From positions 21,205 to 85,204 of the forward strand of contig CAZWAK010000009.1 in the NCBI GenBank assembly GCA_964631865.1: a stretch of 64,000 nucleotides of DNA, written 5' to 3'. The notes beneath the pieces are model-generated. The model was not told the origin of the DNA. It saw only the letters and a list, made by a program, of their open reading frames with translations, and made no database searches. Of the stretch, positions 34,125 through 44,167 are shown one piece after another. Made by a program: the position numbers and the translations under genes. Numbering within the stretch: the first letter of the stretch is position 1; each line of letters begins with the position of its first letter. The DNA is from JAFDVL01 sp964631865 (GTDB taxonomy: Bacteria > Acidobacteriota > Blastocatellia > RBC074).

Positions 34125-35423
34125 ATGATTCTGACGCTCAAGCTGGAGACCTGGATCAAACGGAGCGCCGCGCTGGCGGTGCTGCTCTCGCTGTGCGTAG
34201 CGTTAGCGGGGCTGACCCTGTCACACTTCATCGTCAATACATTGTCCGATGAGGGCTTGGTTGTGCGGCGCTCGACGTTGCTTGCGGCGGCGGCGTACTT
34301 TCCACAATCGGCTCGTTTGCAGGCGCGCTTGGCGAAGGCTGAATTGGCGGAAGCTGCCGAAGAAGCCGACGTGACGCGAGCGGAGGCAGCGGTGCTCCAC
34401 GCGGTTCGGCTCGCGCCCTGGAACAGCAATCATCAATTGTTGCTGGCCGCGGTGCGCAATATGCAAGGCGATCTCGACGCGACCGAAGTTGCCGCGCGCA
34501 GAGCCGTGCGGCTGGCTCCGCATTCGGCGCAGGCGCACTGGCAACTGGCCAATGTGCTTGTGCGACAAAACAAACTGGATGACGCGCTCAACGAATTTCA
34601 GTTCGCGGTGGCCTCAGATTCCGGCGCGGGCAGGTTGCCGGGCGCGCTGGACTTGGTTTGGAATCTTTCCGACGGCAAGGTGGACAAGCTGATTCAGGTG
34701 GTCGGAATTCATTCGCAAAGACGCTTGTTGCTCGCGCAGTATTTGCTCAAGCAAGCGCGTCCTGTCGAAGCGGCGGCGATTTACCGGAGCATCGAACGCG
34801 CCACGTTGCTGGCCTCGGCGGAAGCCACCGAATTCCTCAACGCGCTCGTGGCTTCCGGCCAACTCGAATTGGCCAGAGGGGTGTGGGAACACTTGATCGC
34901 CGCAGAAAAACCAGCGGATGGGCAAGTGCTCTACAACGGCGGGTTCGAGCGCGAACTCGTGCCCGCGTTGTCGCAGTTCGATTGGAGAATCCGGCACAGC
35001 GAATACGCGATTTTAAGTTTAGATACTGCCGTAGCACATACTGGAAAACGTTCGCTGCGCATCAATCTCACGGGACGCGATACAACTGTACTCGGAAAAG
35101 AAATCCAGCAAACAGTGATGGTAAAACCTGGGGCACGCTATCGGCTGGAATGCTATGCCAAATCAGACAAGCTGATGACCACCGAGGCTATTCACATTGC
35201 GGTGACGGAGGCGGCTTCATCAAGGCTGCTGGCAACCTCGAATGCCATCGTTGCAGGCTCCAGCGATTGGCAGCCCTACACGCTGGATTTCGTGACGGCG
35301 AGTAACGGCAAAGCAGTAATGGTCACGATCAAACGCACGCCCCGTTTCAGCTATGACGAGCCTGCGCGGGGAACGATTTGGCTGGACGATTTCATTTTGC
35401 GGGAAGCGGAGCCGCGCAAATGA
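34125..35423 (+). CDS. TPR protein with C-terminal carbohydrate-binding-like domain
   Basis: 432 residues. An N-terminal TM/signal anchor (~14-36, AALAVLLSLCVALAGLTLS) is followed by TPR helices (~55-250; YFPQSARLQARLAKAELAE, APHSAQAHWQLANVLVRQNK). Residues ~270-430 form a beta-rich module beginning YNGGFERELVPALSQFDW and containing GKRSLRINLTGRD. This pattern is like the CBM/galactose-binding fold found in exopolysaccharide operons. Its stop overlaps the start of the O-antigen ligase gene by ATGA. Likely a periplasmic partner of polymer assembly; role inferred from position. Confidence 0.8.
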   Translation: MILTLKLETWIKRSAALAVLLSLCVALAGLTLSHFIVNTLSDEGLVVRRSTLLAAAAYFPQSARLQARLAKAELAEAAEEADVTRAEAAVLHAVRLAPWNSNHQLLLAAVRNMQGDLDATEVAARRAVRLAPHSAQAHWQLANVLVRQNKLDDALNEFQFAVASDSGAGRLPGALDLVWNLSDGKVDKLIQVVGIHSQRRLLLAQYLLKQARPVEAAAIYRSIERATLLASAEATEFLNALVASGQLELARGVWEHLIAAEKPADGQVLYNGGFERELVPALSQFDWRIRHSEYAILSLDTAVAHTGKRSLRINLTGRDTTVLGKEIQQTVMVKPGARYRLECYAKSDKLMTTEAIHIAVTEAASSRLLATSNAIVAGSSDWQPYTLDFVTASNGKAVMVTIKRTPRFSYDEPARGTIWLDDFILREAEPRK

Positions 35424-36802
35424 ACAAACGGCTCGAGCATATAATCCTCTACGGCTTGATCGGCACGGTGATCTTCACGGCGCTCGCGCACGGCGCGGTC
35501 GAACCATGGTCAGTCGCGATTTTCAAACTACTGATGATCAGCTTGACGCTGCTCTGGGGTCTGCAAGCGATCATCCACCGACAACTCACGCTGCACGTTC
35601 CGCGTGTGGTGTTTCCGCTGGGACTGCTGTTGGTTTGGGGACTGATCCAAAGCTTTGTTTACACGGATCAAGCCGGGCAGCGTCACAGTCTTTCGCTGGA
35701 TGTGGAAAGCACGCGCCAAACGACGACCGTGCTGTTCGTTTTGTTGCTGGCCTTGCTGCTGGCGGCGCAACTTTTGGTGCGACGCGAGTCTCTGGCGCGG
35801 CTGCCGATGTTTTGCGCGGGCTACGGCTTGGCGCTGGCGCTCTTCGCCTTGATTCAGCATTTCGCGTGGGACGGGCATTTTTTCTGGTGGCGACAGACGA
35901 CCAATCTGGTCACGGCTCCGTTCGGGCCGTTTGTGGCGCACAACCATTTTGCGGGTTACATGGAATTGCTGCTCCCGCTTCCGATGGCGTTCGTCATTTT
36001 GCCAGTGGGGCGGATGGAAGCGCGCGTGTTTTACGGCTTTGCGGCAGTCTTAATGGCCGGAGCCGCCATCACTTCGCTTTCGCGCGGCGGCTTCATCAGC
36101 CTCTTTGCCCAATTACTGTTCCTGGCCGCGGCGACGCCCTTCCTTGCGCAGCAACGGCGGGCTTCCATTCGTCATCGCACGACCAAACTTGCCACGTCAT
36201 GGCTCGCCGTGCTCGTCCTGGTTGTGGCCATCGGAGCCAGCGTGTTTTGGATTGGATGGGAGCCGGTGGTCAATCGCATCGCGCAAAGAAAAATCGTGGC
36301 GACCAACGCGCAAGAGGAGTCGTTTTTCGTCAGTCGCGGTTGGATTTGGCGCGATACCGTGACGATGATTCGCGCGCATTTCGTGACGGGCGTGGGCTTG
36401 GGAGCGTTCGAGACCAGCTTCCCGCTGTACAGTCAGAGCGACGGTTCGTTGCAAGTCGCGCAAGCCCACAATGATTACTTACAGCTTGTCGCGGAAACCG
36501 GGATCGTGGGAGCTGTTTTGCTGCTTTGGTTTCTCGGCATGGTTGTGAGCCAGACGTTGCGCGGCTTGCGAGCGAGCGAGCCACTGTTCGCCGCGCTGGC
36601 GTTGGGCAGCGGCGGGAGCCTCGTTGGGATGATGGTTCACAGCATCTTTGACTTCAATCTTCAGTTGCCTTCGCACGCGCTGCTGCTGGTTTTGCTCACG
36701 GCAGTGCTGGCGCGCGTGCAGGCGTCGGACGCCAGCCCGGCGGTTGTGCCAGTGATCGAAGGCATCGCGGAAAAAGTCTTCGTCAATCCAGTCAGTTCGT
36801 AA
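35420..36802 (+). CDS. O-antigen ligase/polymerase family membrane protein
   Basis: 460 residues from the ATG at 35420. It has about ten to twelve hydrophobic helices and the Wzy_C signature region in the large periplasmic loop: FVAHNHFAGYMELLLPL early, SLSRGGFISLFAQLLFLAA in the middle, and the late HNDYLQLVAETGIVGAVLLL. Members either polymerise repeat units (Wzy) or ligate O-antigen to lipid A (WaaL); sequence alone does not decide. With an adjacent Wza-like exporter and a BY-kinase, the Wzy role for exopolysaccharide is preferred. Confidence 0.9.
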   Translation: MNKRLEHIILYGLIGTVIFTALAHGAVEPWSVAIFKLLMISLTLLWGLQAIIHRQLTLHVPRVVFPLGLLLVWGLIQSFVYTDQAGQRHSLSLDVESTRQTTTVLFVLLLALLLAAQLLVRRESLARLPMFCAGYGLALALFALIQHFAWDGHFFWWRQTTNLVTAPFGPFVAHNHFAGYMELLLPLPMAFVILPVGRMEARVFYGFAAVLMAGAAITSLSRGGFISLFAQLLFLAAATPFLAQQRRASIRHRTTKLATSWLAVLVLVVAIGASVFWIGWEPVVNRIAQRKIVATNAQEESFFVSRGWIWRDTVTMIRAHFVTGVGLGAFETSFPLYSQSDGSLQVAQAHNDYLQLVAETGIVGAVLLLWFLGMVVSQTLRGLRASEPLFAALALGSGGSLVGMMVHSIFDFNLQLPSHALLLVLLTAVLARVQASDASPAVVPVIEGIAEKVFVNPVSS

Positions 36803-36814
36803 ACGGAGGTAGGG

Positions 36815-37873
36815 ATGAAACGGCACACTCAGAAGCAACGTAGCACGATTCTCGCGCTCGCTATGTTTTGGCTGACCGTGAATGTCGCGTGGAGTCAGGC
36901 CAGCGGAAATCCAGGCGGGACAGCGGCGAAGCCAGAAACTCCAGCGCCTGCTACGGCAACGCCCGGTGCGTTGGTGGCTTTGGACGAAGATTATCGCATC
37001 GGGATCAACGACGTTGTTGAGATTCAAATCGAAGACGCCGCCGAGTTGTCCGGCTCTTACCGCATTGCGAAGTCGGGCACGTTTCTGATGCCGTTTTTAG
37101 GCCGCATCACGGCGCAGAAGAAAACGCCGGAGGAGTTGGCCAAATTCATCGCGGACGGCTTGCGCGACCGCTACCTGAGCAATCCCAACGTCCGGGTCGT
37201 CGTTCGGCAATACAACAGCCGCTCGTTTTTTATTCAGGGCGCAGTGCGCAATCCGGGCGTGTATCAAGTCGAAGGAAAACCCTCGCTGCTCGTCTTGCTG
37301 ACCTTGGCGGGCGGCTTGGCCGAGAATCATAGCTCGACGGGCTTTATTCTCCGCCCGAATAAACAAGCCCCAACGTCCACACCGCCCGCAAGCGATTCGT
37401 CGCATCAAGCGGCTATGGATGCGCAACCGGCTGCGGCGCAAAACGAATATTCGCTCTTGAAGGTGAACGTCAACGGGTTACTCGTGGGGCGGTTTGAGCA
37501 GAACATGTATTTGGAACCCGGCGACATCGTCAACATTCCGCCGAACGAAGTCTTTTTCGTCGCGGGCGAAGTCCAAACGCCCGGCTCTTTTGCGCTGAAA
37601 GAAGGCACGACCTTGCGGCACGCCATTTCGCTGGCACAAGGCACAAACTTCAAAGCCGATGTAAAGCGCGGCATCATTTTCCGCGAAGACCCCGGCAGCG
37701 GAAAAAAGAGAGAAGTCAACGTGGACATTGCCGCCGTGATGAATGGCAGGCAGGAAGACGTTGCCATCTTACCCAACGACATCATCTACGTGCCCAACAG
37801 CAAGATGAAAACCGTCACCACGCCCTTGCTTCAGGCGTTGGGGCTGAACGCGGTGCGAATCCCGGTTTATTAG
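36815..37873 (+). CDS. Polysaccharide export protein (Wza-like, Poly_export plus SLBB)
   Basis: 352 residues with a strong ribosome site (CGGAGGTAGGG). Residues 1-28 are a signal peptide (cleavage near WSQA). No lipobox cysteine is visible, unlike classical Wza. The Poly_export domain (~55-130) has YRIGINDVVEIQIEDAAELS and FLMPFLGRITAQKKTPEEL. SLBB domains follow: VRNPGVYQVEGKPSLLVLLT, and after a Thr/Pro/Ala linker VFFVAGEVQTPGSFALKEGT. It should form the periplasmic/outer-membrane conduit for polymer export, working with the BY-kinase encoded 28 bases downstream. Confidence 0.94.
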   Translation: MKRHTQKQRSTILALAMFWLTVNVAWSQASGNPGGTAAKPETPAPATATPGALVALDEDYRIGINDVVEIQIEDAAELSGSYRIAKSGTFLMPFLGRITAQKKTPEELAKFIADGLRDRYLSNPNVRVVVRQYNSRSFFIQGAVRNPGVYQVEGKPSLLVLLTLAGGLAENHSSTGFILRPNKQAPTSTPPASDSSHQAAMDAQPAAAQNEYSLLKVNVNGLLVGRFEQNMYLEPGDIVNIPPNEVFFVAGEVQTPGSFALKEGTTLRHAISLAQGTNFKADVKRGIIFREDPGSGKKREVNVDIAAVMNGRQEDVAILPNDIIYVPNSKMKTVTTPLLQALGLNAVRIPVY

Positions 37874-37901
37874 ACGAACGGCTGCAAGATAGGAAAGACG
37901 C

Positions 37902-40310
37902 ATGTCGGAGAAACGACTCATAAAAATTCAACCCCGCGAAGACAACGCATTTTTGCGTCCGGTGAGCTTGGCAGAAATGGCAACGCCCGGCAGTTATCAC
38001 GATCACCCGCTCAGCAAACCGGAGGCTGAAGAAATGGGCGCGCAACTGCGCGAGTGGTGGCGCAAAGTCCTGCGGCACAAATGGTTGATCGCGTTGATTA
38101 CCCTGATCGTCACTTCGATTGTCGCGGTGGAGGCCTTTCGGGATAAATCTATTTACTTGGCCACTGCGACCGTAGAAATTGAAAAAGCAAACCGCACCTT
38201 GTTCCGCTCCGGTGATGTAGAAATCGAGACAGAAGATAGTGACTATGGATATGAAACGAATCGGGCGATGAAATCGAAGATTCGGCTGCTCCAAACGCGC
38301 CCGTTGTTGGAGGACGTGGCCGTCATTTTGCGCCTGGAGCAGAGCGCGGAGTTTATGGCTGTCACCGAGCGCAAAGACCTCTTCGAGGCGCTCAAGAGTT
38401 TGGGCGCTTCCCTCCGTTTGCGCGGACAGAAAAAAGCCGCTCCAGCAGTCGCCGAAATCCCCGAAGTACAGTTGAGTAATACGCTGCTTCGTTCGACGGA
38501 GGAAAGCACGCGCCTGGCCTCCGCCGTAGATATTTTGCAAAGCGGTCTTGCCGCCGAACCTATCGAAGACACGCGGATGCTCGCCATCTCCTTCAAGCAT
38601 AGCAACCCCGCCCTGGCCGCTTCGGTGGCCAACACGATTGCCAAAGTATTTATCGAACGAAGCTATCGCGGCAGAACAGCGACCCTCGAAGATGCCAATT
38701 CCTGGCTCAGCACGAAAACGCGCGAACTGAAAGCCAAGCTCGAACAAGTCGAACAAAACCTGGCCGCCTACACCAATCAGCGCAACATTTTCTCGACCGA
38801 CGGCAAAGAAAGTTTGGTGACAGAAAAACTCTCGGCACTGCACGCGCAAGTCATGCAGGCCGATACGAAACGGATTTTGAGTCAATCGTTGTATGAAGAA
38901 GTGACGAAAGGCAATGTGGACAAATTGCCGGAAGCCTACGCCGATCCACAAACGCTCGCGTTGCAAGGAAAGCTCAATGAATTGACGACGCAAATGGCAC
39001 AAATGCGCGTCAAGCTCGGCCCGGAACATCCCGAAATTGTCAAACTAAGCCGACAAATCGCCGCCATTCAAAAACAGATGGAGGACAGTCGCAGCAAATT
39101 AGCCGACCGCCTCAAAGCCGATTACGAACGCGCAACGCGCGAAGCCCAATCCTTAAATGCGGCCTTGACACAGGCCAAGAACGAAGCGGCGCAACAAAAC
39201 CACAACAACATCCGGTTTAGTATCCTCAAGCAGGAAGTCGAAACGGCCAAACAGCTCTACACCGATTTTCTCCAAAAGACCAATCAGGCTAATTTGCAGG
39301 CCGCGAGTCAACAAGCCAACGATAAAGGAATACAGTTGCTGGAACCGGCCTTAGTGCCCGCTGTTCCGGTTGGCCCGCATCGCTGGCGAACGATTACGAT
39401 TGGGTTACTGCTCAGTTTGGCCGCAGGTGTTGGCCTCGCCTTCTTGCTGGAGTTTCTCAACAATACGATGAAAAGCATTGAGGATGTAGCTTCCTATTTA
39501 GGGTTGCCCACCTTAGCAATCGTTCCATCGTTCAATAAGAAACAATTGCAACGACAGGCAGATGAAGCGTTGGCCGTCGTGCCATCGGCCTTTGGCGCGG
39601 TCAGTAACAAAGTGGGCGCACAATGCGGGCGACTTATGGTGCATAATGAACATACCCCTTTTGCCGAGGCATATCGTTCGATCCGAACTTCGATTTTATT
39701 ATCCTCTGCGGGGACGCCACCGCGCACGATTCTCGTGACCAGTAGCCAGCCGAGCGAAGGCAAAACCACCACCGCAATTAACACGGCCATTGCCCTGTCG
39801 CAACTTAAAGCTCGCACACTAATTATAGATGCCGATATGCGTCGCCCTTCAATGCATAAAGTATTTGGCCTTGCCCCGTCGCAAGGACTCTCAACCTATT
39901 TATCCAGTAAAGAGATAGGGATTGGCACACTGATCCAGAAACTTCCTCTCTCTGACTTATACTTATTGCCCGCCGGAGTAATCCCGCCTGACCCGGCAGA
40001 ATTGGTAAGCTCAAGTAGAATGAAGGAGTTACTGGAAATGCTCACGCTTGAATTTCAACACATCATTATAGATTCGCCGCCGATGATCAATGTTACCGAT
40101 TCGATAGTTTTATCTACATTGGCAGATGGCGTAATTTTTGTCGTCAAAGGCGGCGAGACCAAACGCAGCATCGTCCGTCGCGCCTGTCAGGAACTCTCCG
40201 CCGTCCGCACCCGCATCATTGGCGTCGTCATCAATAATCTGAATTTGAAAACAGAAGGTTACGATGATTATTATTATCAACGGTATCATTCAGATTATAA
40301 ACAGGAATAA
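37902..40310 (+). CDS. Wzz-type chain-length regulator fused to BY-kinase (tyrosine autokinase)
   Basis: 802 residues. TM1 is at ~62-83 (WLIALITLIVTSIVAV) and TM2 at ~497-520 (IGLLLSLAAGVGLAFLLEFL), flanking a large periplasmic coiled-coil region, as in Wzc. The cytosolic kinase has Walker A SQPSEGKTTTAINTA (~613), Walker A' TLIIDADMRRP and Walker B HIIIDSPPMINVTD. It ends in a tyrosine cluster (YDDYYYQRYHSDY) that serves for autophosphorylation. It controls polymer length and export together with the Wza-like protein encoded upstream. The family call is firm. Confidence 0.95.
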   Translation: MSEKRLIKIQPREDNAFLRPVSLAEMATPGSYHDHPLSKPEAEEMGAQLREWWRKVLRHKWLIALITLIVTSIVAVEAFRDKSIYLATATVEIEKANRTLFRSGDVEIETEDSDYGYETNRAMKSKIRLLQTRPLLEDVAVILRLEQSAEFMAVTERKDLFEALKSLGASLRLRGQKKAAPAVAEIPEVQLSNTLLRSTEESTRLASAVDILQSGLAAEPIEDTRMLAISFKHSNPALAASVANTIAKVFIERSYRGRTATLEDANSWLSTKTRELKAKLEQVEQNLAAYTNQRNIFSTDGKESLVTEKLSALHAQVMQADTKRILSQSLYEEVTKGNVDKLPEAYADPQTLALQGKLNELTTQMAQMRVKLGPEHPEIVKLSRQIAAIQKQMEDSRSKLADRLKADYERATREAQSLNAALTQAKNEAAQQNHNNIRFSILKQEVETAKQLYTDFLQKTNQANLQAASQQANDKGIQLLEPALVPAVPVGPHRWRTITIGLLLSLAAGVGLAFLLEFLNNTMKSIEDVASYLGLPTLAIVPSFNKKQLQRQADEALAVVPSAFGAVSNKVGAQCGRLMVHNEHTPFAEAYRSIRTSILLSSAGTPPRTILVTSSQPSEGKTTTAINTAIALSQLKARTLIIDADMRRPSMHKVFGLAPSQGLSTYLSSKEIGIGTLIQKLPLSDLYLLPAGVIPPDPAELVSSSRMKELLEMLTLEFQHIIIDSPPMINVTDSIVLSTLADGVIFVVKGGETKRSIVRRACQELSAVRTRIIGVVINNLNLKTEGYDDYYYQRYHSDYKQE

Positions 40311-40346
40311 GTAAGAAGCCAGAGTCAATATTTTGCCAGAACCTTG

Positions 40347-41876
40347 ATGCACAGATCAGAAAACCCTACCCCAAGCATCGGAATGACAACAAAGGTTGTC
40401 AAGGGAGCGCTTTGGACATTTCTCGGTCACATCGCACCGCTCTGTGTATCCTTTGCAACTACGCCCCTTGTCATTCGCCTGCTAGGGGTTGAAAGTTATG
40501 GAATTTTGATTCTTGTTGGGTTGATTCCGAACTACTTTCTCTTCGCAGATTTTGGGATGTCAATAGCCTCCACTAAGTTCGCGGCGGAGGCGTATGCCGA
40601 AAGAGATACTAAAAGAGAAGGACGTATTATTTATACAGCCGCGTTGATTACTGTAATAACATCAATGCCGATAGCTTTGTGTATATTCTTCTTTTCAAAC
40701 CTACTTCTGACGTTATTTAAAGTGCCAGCGCATTTGCGAGGCGAAGCCATTTTGGCTCTGAAGCTCGCATCTTTTACCTTTGTAATAAACCTTTTGTGCG
40801 GGATACTTAACACGCCACAGTTAACACGGCTGAGAATGGATTTAAATACTTATATTAACGCCGGTACACGAATTGTGGGGTACATCGCGACTCCAATAAT
40901 GATAAGCACAGGCTTTGGTGTGGTAGGCGGGGTTGCGACATTACTGATTGTAAGTTTAATATGCCTTGTTAGCCATATATTCGTCTTCAGGTATTTATTG
41001 AGCGACCTCCCATATCTTGCTATTGATCGTTCTATAATTCGCCCTTTACTGAAATATGGGAAGGGACTGGTTACAGCAGGTGTGGCCTCTGTTTTGCTGG
41101 TAAATGCAGAAAAAGGAATCCTTGCAGCTACCGTATCAACTAACTCTTTGGCCTATTATTCTGTAGCCTTCATCTTAGCGTCAGTAGCCATGATGCTCTC
41201 TAGTGCAATGAGTCATTCATTGATTCCGGCCTTTTCACAATTATTATTGCCCGAAAAGCGAGCCGAGCTTGAGTCACTTTTCGGGCGCAGTCTAAAACTC
41301 AATATGATTGGGCTTGTGCCGGGGATCGTATGCTTATTTATCATCGCCCGCCCATTCTTTACAACCTGGGCCGGAAAGGAGTTCGGAGACGAAAGCACTC
41401 TCGTGTTTTACTGCCTTCTCGGCGGACTCTTTGTAAACTTACCAGCCTGCATTCCATACTGCATTCTCTTGGCGCGGGGCAAGGCAAATACAATCGCCGT
41501 TCTATATTGGTCAGAGTTAGCCCCATATCTGATTCTGGTGTTTACTTTGACAAAACACTATGGGGTTATCGGCGCAGCAATAGCCTGGAGTATACGAATG
41601 TTGATTGACGGGCTGATTTTCTTTTGGCTCGTAAAAAGGGAATCAACTATAGGCCTATCTGTTATTCGTTACAGTGATTATTCAATCGTATTTCTCATAT
41701 TACTCTTTTCACCGGCAATGCTCTTGGCCTTCGTTTTTGAGAGTAGAGTCGTTTGGGTTATATGTGCGTTTTTGTCGTGTAGCATCGTTTATAGCATGAT
41801 CGTTTGGCATAAAGTGCTACAAGCTGGCGAGCGAGCCTGGTTGGAAAAACGATTTTTGACTGCCTTTAGAGAATAA
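40347..41876 (+). CDS. Wzx-like oligosaccharide flippase (MOP/PST family)
   Basis: 509 residues from the ATG at 40347; alternatives are a TTG at 40344 and an ATG at 40383. There are about twelve to fourteen hydrophobic helices. The start VVKGALWTFLGHIAPLCVSF, then TTPLVIRLLGVESYGILILV, is typical of RfbX/Wzx transporters, which flip lipid-linked repeat units across the inner membrane. The gene is more A/T-rich than the preceding kinase gene. It begins a lower-GC stretch that runs through three glycosyltransferase genes to the IS element. Confidence 0.93.
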   Translation: MHRSENPTPSIGMTTKVVKGALWTFLGHIAPLCVSFATTPLVIRLLGVESYGILILVGLIPNYFLFADFGMSIASTKFAAEAYAERDTKREGRIIYTAALITVITSMPIALCIFFFSNLLLTLFKVPAHLRGEAILALKLASFTFVINLLCGILNTPQLTRLRMDLNTYINAGTRIVGYIATPIMISTGFGVVGGVATLLIVSLICLVSHIFVFRYLLSDLPYLAIDRSIIRPLLKYGKGLVTAGVASVLLVNAEKGILAATVSTNSLAYYSVAFILASVAMMLSSAMSHSLIPAFSQLLLPEKRAELESLFGRSLKLNMIGLVPGIVCLFIIARPFFTTWAGKEFGDESTLVFYCLLGGLFVNLPACIPYCILLARGKANTIAVLYWSELAPYLILVFTLTKHYGVIGAAIAWSIRMLIDGLIFFWLVKRESTIGLSVIRYSDYSIVFLILLFSPAMLLAFVFESRVVWVICAFLSCSIVYSMIVWHKVLQAGERAWLEKRFLTAFRE

Positions 41877-41884
41877 GCTGAAGT

Positions 41885-42874
41885 ATGGCGAAACAAATCA
41901 GTGTTGTAATACCAACACACAATCGAAGTAGCCAGTTGTCGCAGGTACTCGATAATCTCTTGAAAAGCGAGGCCAACGACTTTTCGCTTATCGAAATTAT
42001 CATCGTTGATGACGGCTCAGCGGTTTCCCCTAAGTCAATGATTCGGATGAAATCGGCGTCTGCCCCATTTATACTAAGATATGAACGGCAGGAGAACTTG
42101 GGGCCTTCCAGAGCAAGAAACAATGGCTATCGAAAAGCTTCTGCAAATATCGTCCTATTTATAGACGACGATATTCTCGTACCGCCGACGTTGATAGCTC
42201 AGCACGTAGTGGCTCACATTAAATATCCGGCAAGTGTAATTACTGGCCCTTGCCCATGTATCCAACCCAAAAAATCTGTGCCTTCATCGCGTTATATCCA
42301 TTGGCTTGAAAGCGCCGATCTCAACTTGATTCCCGAAGCCGGTTTTGTTGAGACGCCCGCTGTCATTAGCGGAAATCTCTCTATCGAGAGAGAAATGTTT
42401 ATTGAAGAAAATGGTCTGTATGACGACAATCTGTCGGCGGTCGCAGAAGACTTTGTCGTTCTTGCCAAGCTCAAACGACAAAGTATCCCTATCTACATAG
42501 GAAGAGAGTTAGCCGCTTCACATTTGCAGCCAACAAATATCGAAGAAACATGCAAGCGTGAATATAAACACGCCTTTGGCATCGGCGAGTTAGCCATAAA
42601 AATGCCAGAGTTGGCGAGCGAGTTGGCCGCAATAAAGAGGTTTCTGGACGTGAACGGAGCACCTGCCTCTACCGATTCGGTCGTCCTTTATATGAAAAAG
42701 CAGGTGAAGCGTTTGCTTGCAAAAGACCTGTTGCGGCGCTTTATGTTACGGCTCGTAATAGCTGCTGAGCGAATACTGCCGTTCGACCGATGGTTGTTTC
42801 CCTTATTCAAAATGGCGGTCGGAGTCCATATCTTTGCAGGTATTCGCGATGGAATGAAAAAGTTCCAGAGCTAA
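41885..42874 (+). CDS. Glycosyltransferase family 2
   Basis: 329 residues, GT-A fold. The nucleotide-binding start QISVVIPTHNRSSQLSQVLD, IIIVDDGS, NLGPSRARNNGYRKA and the metal-binding FIDDDILVPPTL are all present. A later segment VISGNLSIEREMFIEENGLYDD is the acceptor-side motif. It transfers a sugar from an NDP donor to the growing repeat unit at the inner face of the membrane; donor and acceptor unknown. No transmembrane helix is evident except a hydrophobic C-terminal stretch. It belongs to the lower-GC part of the locus. Confidence 0.93.
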   Translation: MAKQISVVIPTHNRSSQLSQVLDNLLKSEANDFSLIEIIIVDDGSAVSPKSMIRMKSASAPFILRYERQENLGPSRARNNGYRKASANIVLFIDDDILVPPTLIAQHVVAHIKYPASVITGPCPCIQPKKSVPSSRYIHWLESADLNLIPEAGFVETPAVISGNLSIEREMFIEENGLYDDNLSAVAEDFVVLAKLKRQSIPIYIGRELAASHLQPTNIEETCKREYKHAFGIGELAIKMPELASELAAIKRFLDVNGAPASTDSVVLYMKKQVKRLLAKDLLRRFMLRLVIAAERILPFDRWLFPLFKMAVGVHIFAGIRDGMKKFQS

Positions 42875-42977
42875 ATGACAGGAGTGATTAAATCAGACGT
42901 CTGCGGTGGAGTTGTTAGATCGAAAAAGAGAGGTTTAGTTTTTAGATAGACTTCTCTAACATATTACTTTCTCAGCA

Positions 42978-44087
42978 ATGCACGTTTGCCATTTTTGCGA
43001 TACTTCAGTTGCGGGAGAATATTTCAGAAATATTACTCTTGGGTTAACGCGAAAAGGCGTGCGAGTTTCGCTTGTTGAACTTGGTCAGGGCGCTTCGCCG
43101 AAATGGTTGGCAAATGTGAGCAATGCTTCTTATTTTTGTCTCAACGCAAGCAGCAAGCTGCATTATCCAATGGCTATCTGGAAACTCATCCGCTTGCTAA
43201 AAAGCGAGGACGTTGACATTCTGCACACGCATCTATTTTTTGCTGGCCTGATCGGTGTTTTAGCCAAGCAATTTCACGGTAAGATTGTTGTGCTGATGCG
43301 GCATCACACGAGTATCGTAAGGATGCTTGGTTCAAAGATTCACGTTATGGTGGATAAATGGATGGCTGAAAAAGCTGATTATGTAATCACTGTCTCAGAA
43401 GCTGCTCGCCGGTATATGATTGAGACGGAGGGTATCAGACAGGGCAGTATCGAAGTCATCCATTTGGGTTTTGACTTTGAAAGGTTCTCGCCAAATGCGG
43501 AAGATAGAATTCAGACCCGGCGAGAGTTCGGTATCGGCGAGGACGAGTTTGTCATTGGCTATGTGGGAAATTTCGCTCCAGGTAAAGGCCACTTACAGCT
43601 TGTCGAGGCGTTTAGTAAAGTTATAGGTTGCGTTGCAAACGCGCGTCTTCTCTTAGTTGGGCGCGGAAGCTTAGCCAGTGTTACTCAAGCTGTAGAGCGA
43701 CTTTCTTTGCAGGAAAAAGTTATTTTTGCCGGTTGGCGTGAGGATGTGTCTGCTTGTCTAAACGCCATGGATTTGTTTGTGCAGCCATCGCTTTCTGAAG
43801 CGTTCAGCCAGGTGTTAGTCGAATCTATGGGCGTCGGTCTTCCTGTCATCGCAACTGATGTCGGCGGGGCAAAAGAAGTTATTACTAATGGTGAAAATGG
43901 CTTTTTGATTGAGCCTGGTATGCCGACCGCAATTTACGAAAAGACCCTCATGTTAGCTGCGAATAAAGAGCTTCGTGAGCGGATCGCTTTTGTCGGACAG
44001 CAATTCGTAAAGGATCGGTTTACCGTAAAGAATATGGTCGAAGCTCACTATGAGCTTTACAAGCGGTGGATGGCAATACAAATGTAG
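42978..44087 (+). CDS. Glycosyltransferase family 4 (GT-B)
   Basis: 369 residues. The N-terminal Rossmann domain starts MHVCHFCDTSVAGEYFRNIT and contains DILHTHLFFAGLIGVL. The C-terminal domain has IGYVGNFAPGKGHLQLVEAF, LLLVGRGS, VIFAGWREDVSACLNAMDLF and the donor-binding EX7E region PSLSEAFSQVLVESMGVGLP, then VIATDVGGAKEVI. These are standard for retaining GT4 enzymes. It is followed by a short terminator-like hairpin. Specificity unknown. Lower-GC than the flanking core genes. Confidence 0.94.
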   Translation: MHVCHFCDTSVAGEYFRNITLGLTRKGVRVSLVELGQGASPKWLANVSNASYFCLNASSKLHYPMAIWKLIRLLKSEDVDILHTHLFFAGLIGVLAKQFHGKIVVLMRHHTSIVRMLGSKIHVMVDKWMAEKADYVITVSEAARRYMIETEGIRQGSIEVIHLGFDFERFSPNAEDRIQTRREFGIGEDEFVIGYVGNFAPGKGHLQLVEAFSKVIGCVANARLLLVGRGSLASVTQAVERLSLQEKVIFAGWREDVSACLNAMDLFVQPSLSEAFSQVLVESMGVGLPVIATDVGGAKEVITNGENGFLIEPGMPTAIYEKTLMLAANKELRERIAFVGQQFVKDRFTVKNMVEAHYELYKRWMAIQM

Positions 44088-44089
44088 CA

Positions 44090-44105
44090 GCCCCTTCGGG
44101 GTTTT
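44090..44105 (+). terminator. Short intrinsic-terminator-like hairpin
   Basis: GCCCCTTCGGGGTTTT directly after the stop of the GT4 gene: a short GC stem with a TTCG loop followed by four T. The stem is short, so it may only partially stop transcription before the next glycosyltransferase gene. Confidence 0.55.
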
Positions 44106-44167
44106 ACGAATAGAATAACCTTTGCAGTTCGTTATTCTCTGTCGGCAAGCAGGTCGGGAGGAAATCC

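Noticed and set aside
37815..39029. 404-codon minus-strand ORF
   Set aside because: Opposite the BY-kinase and Wza-like genes; no ribosome site or motif.
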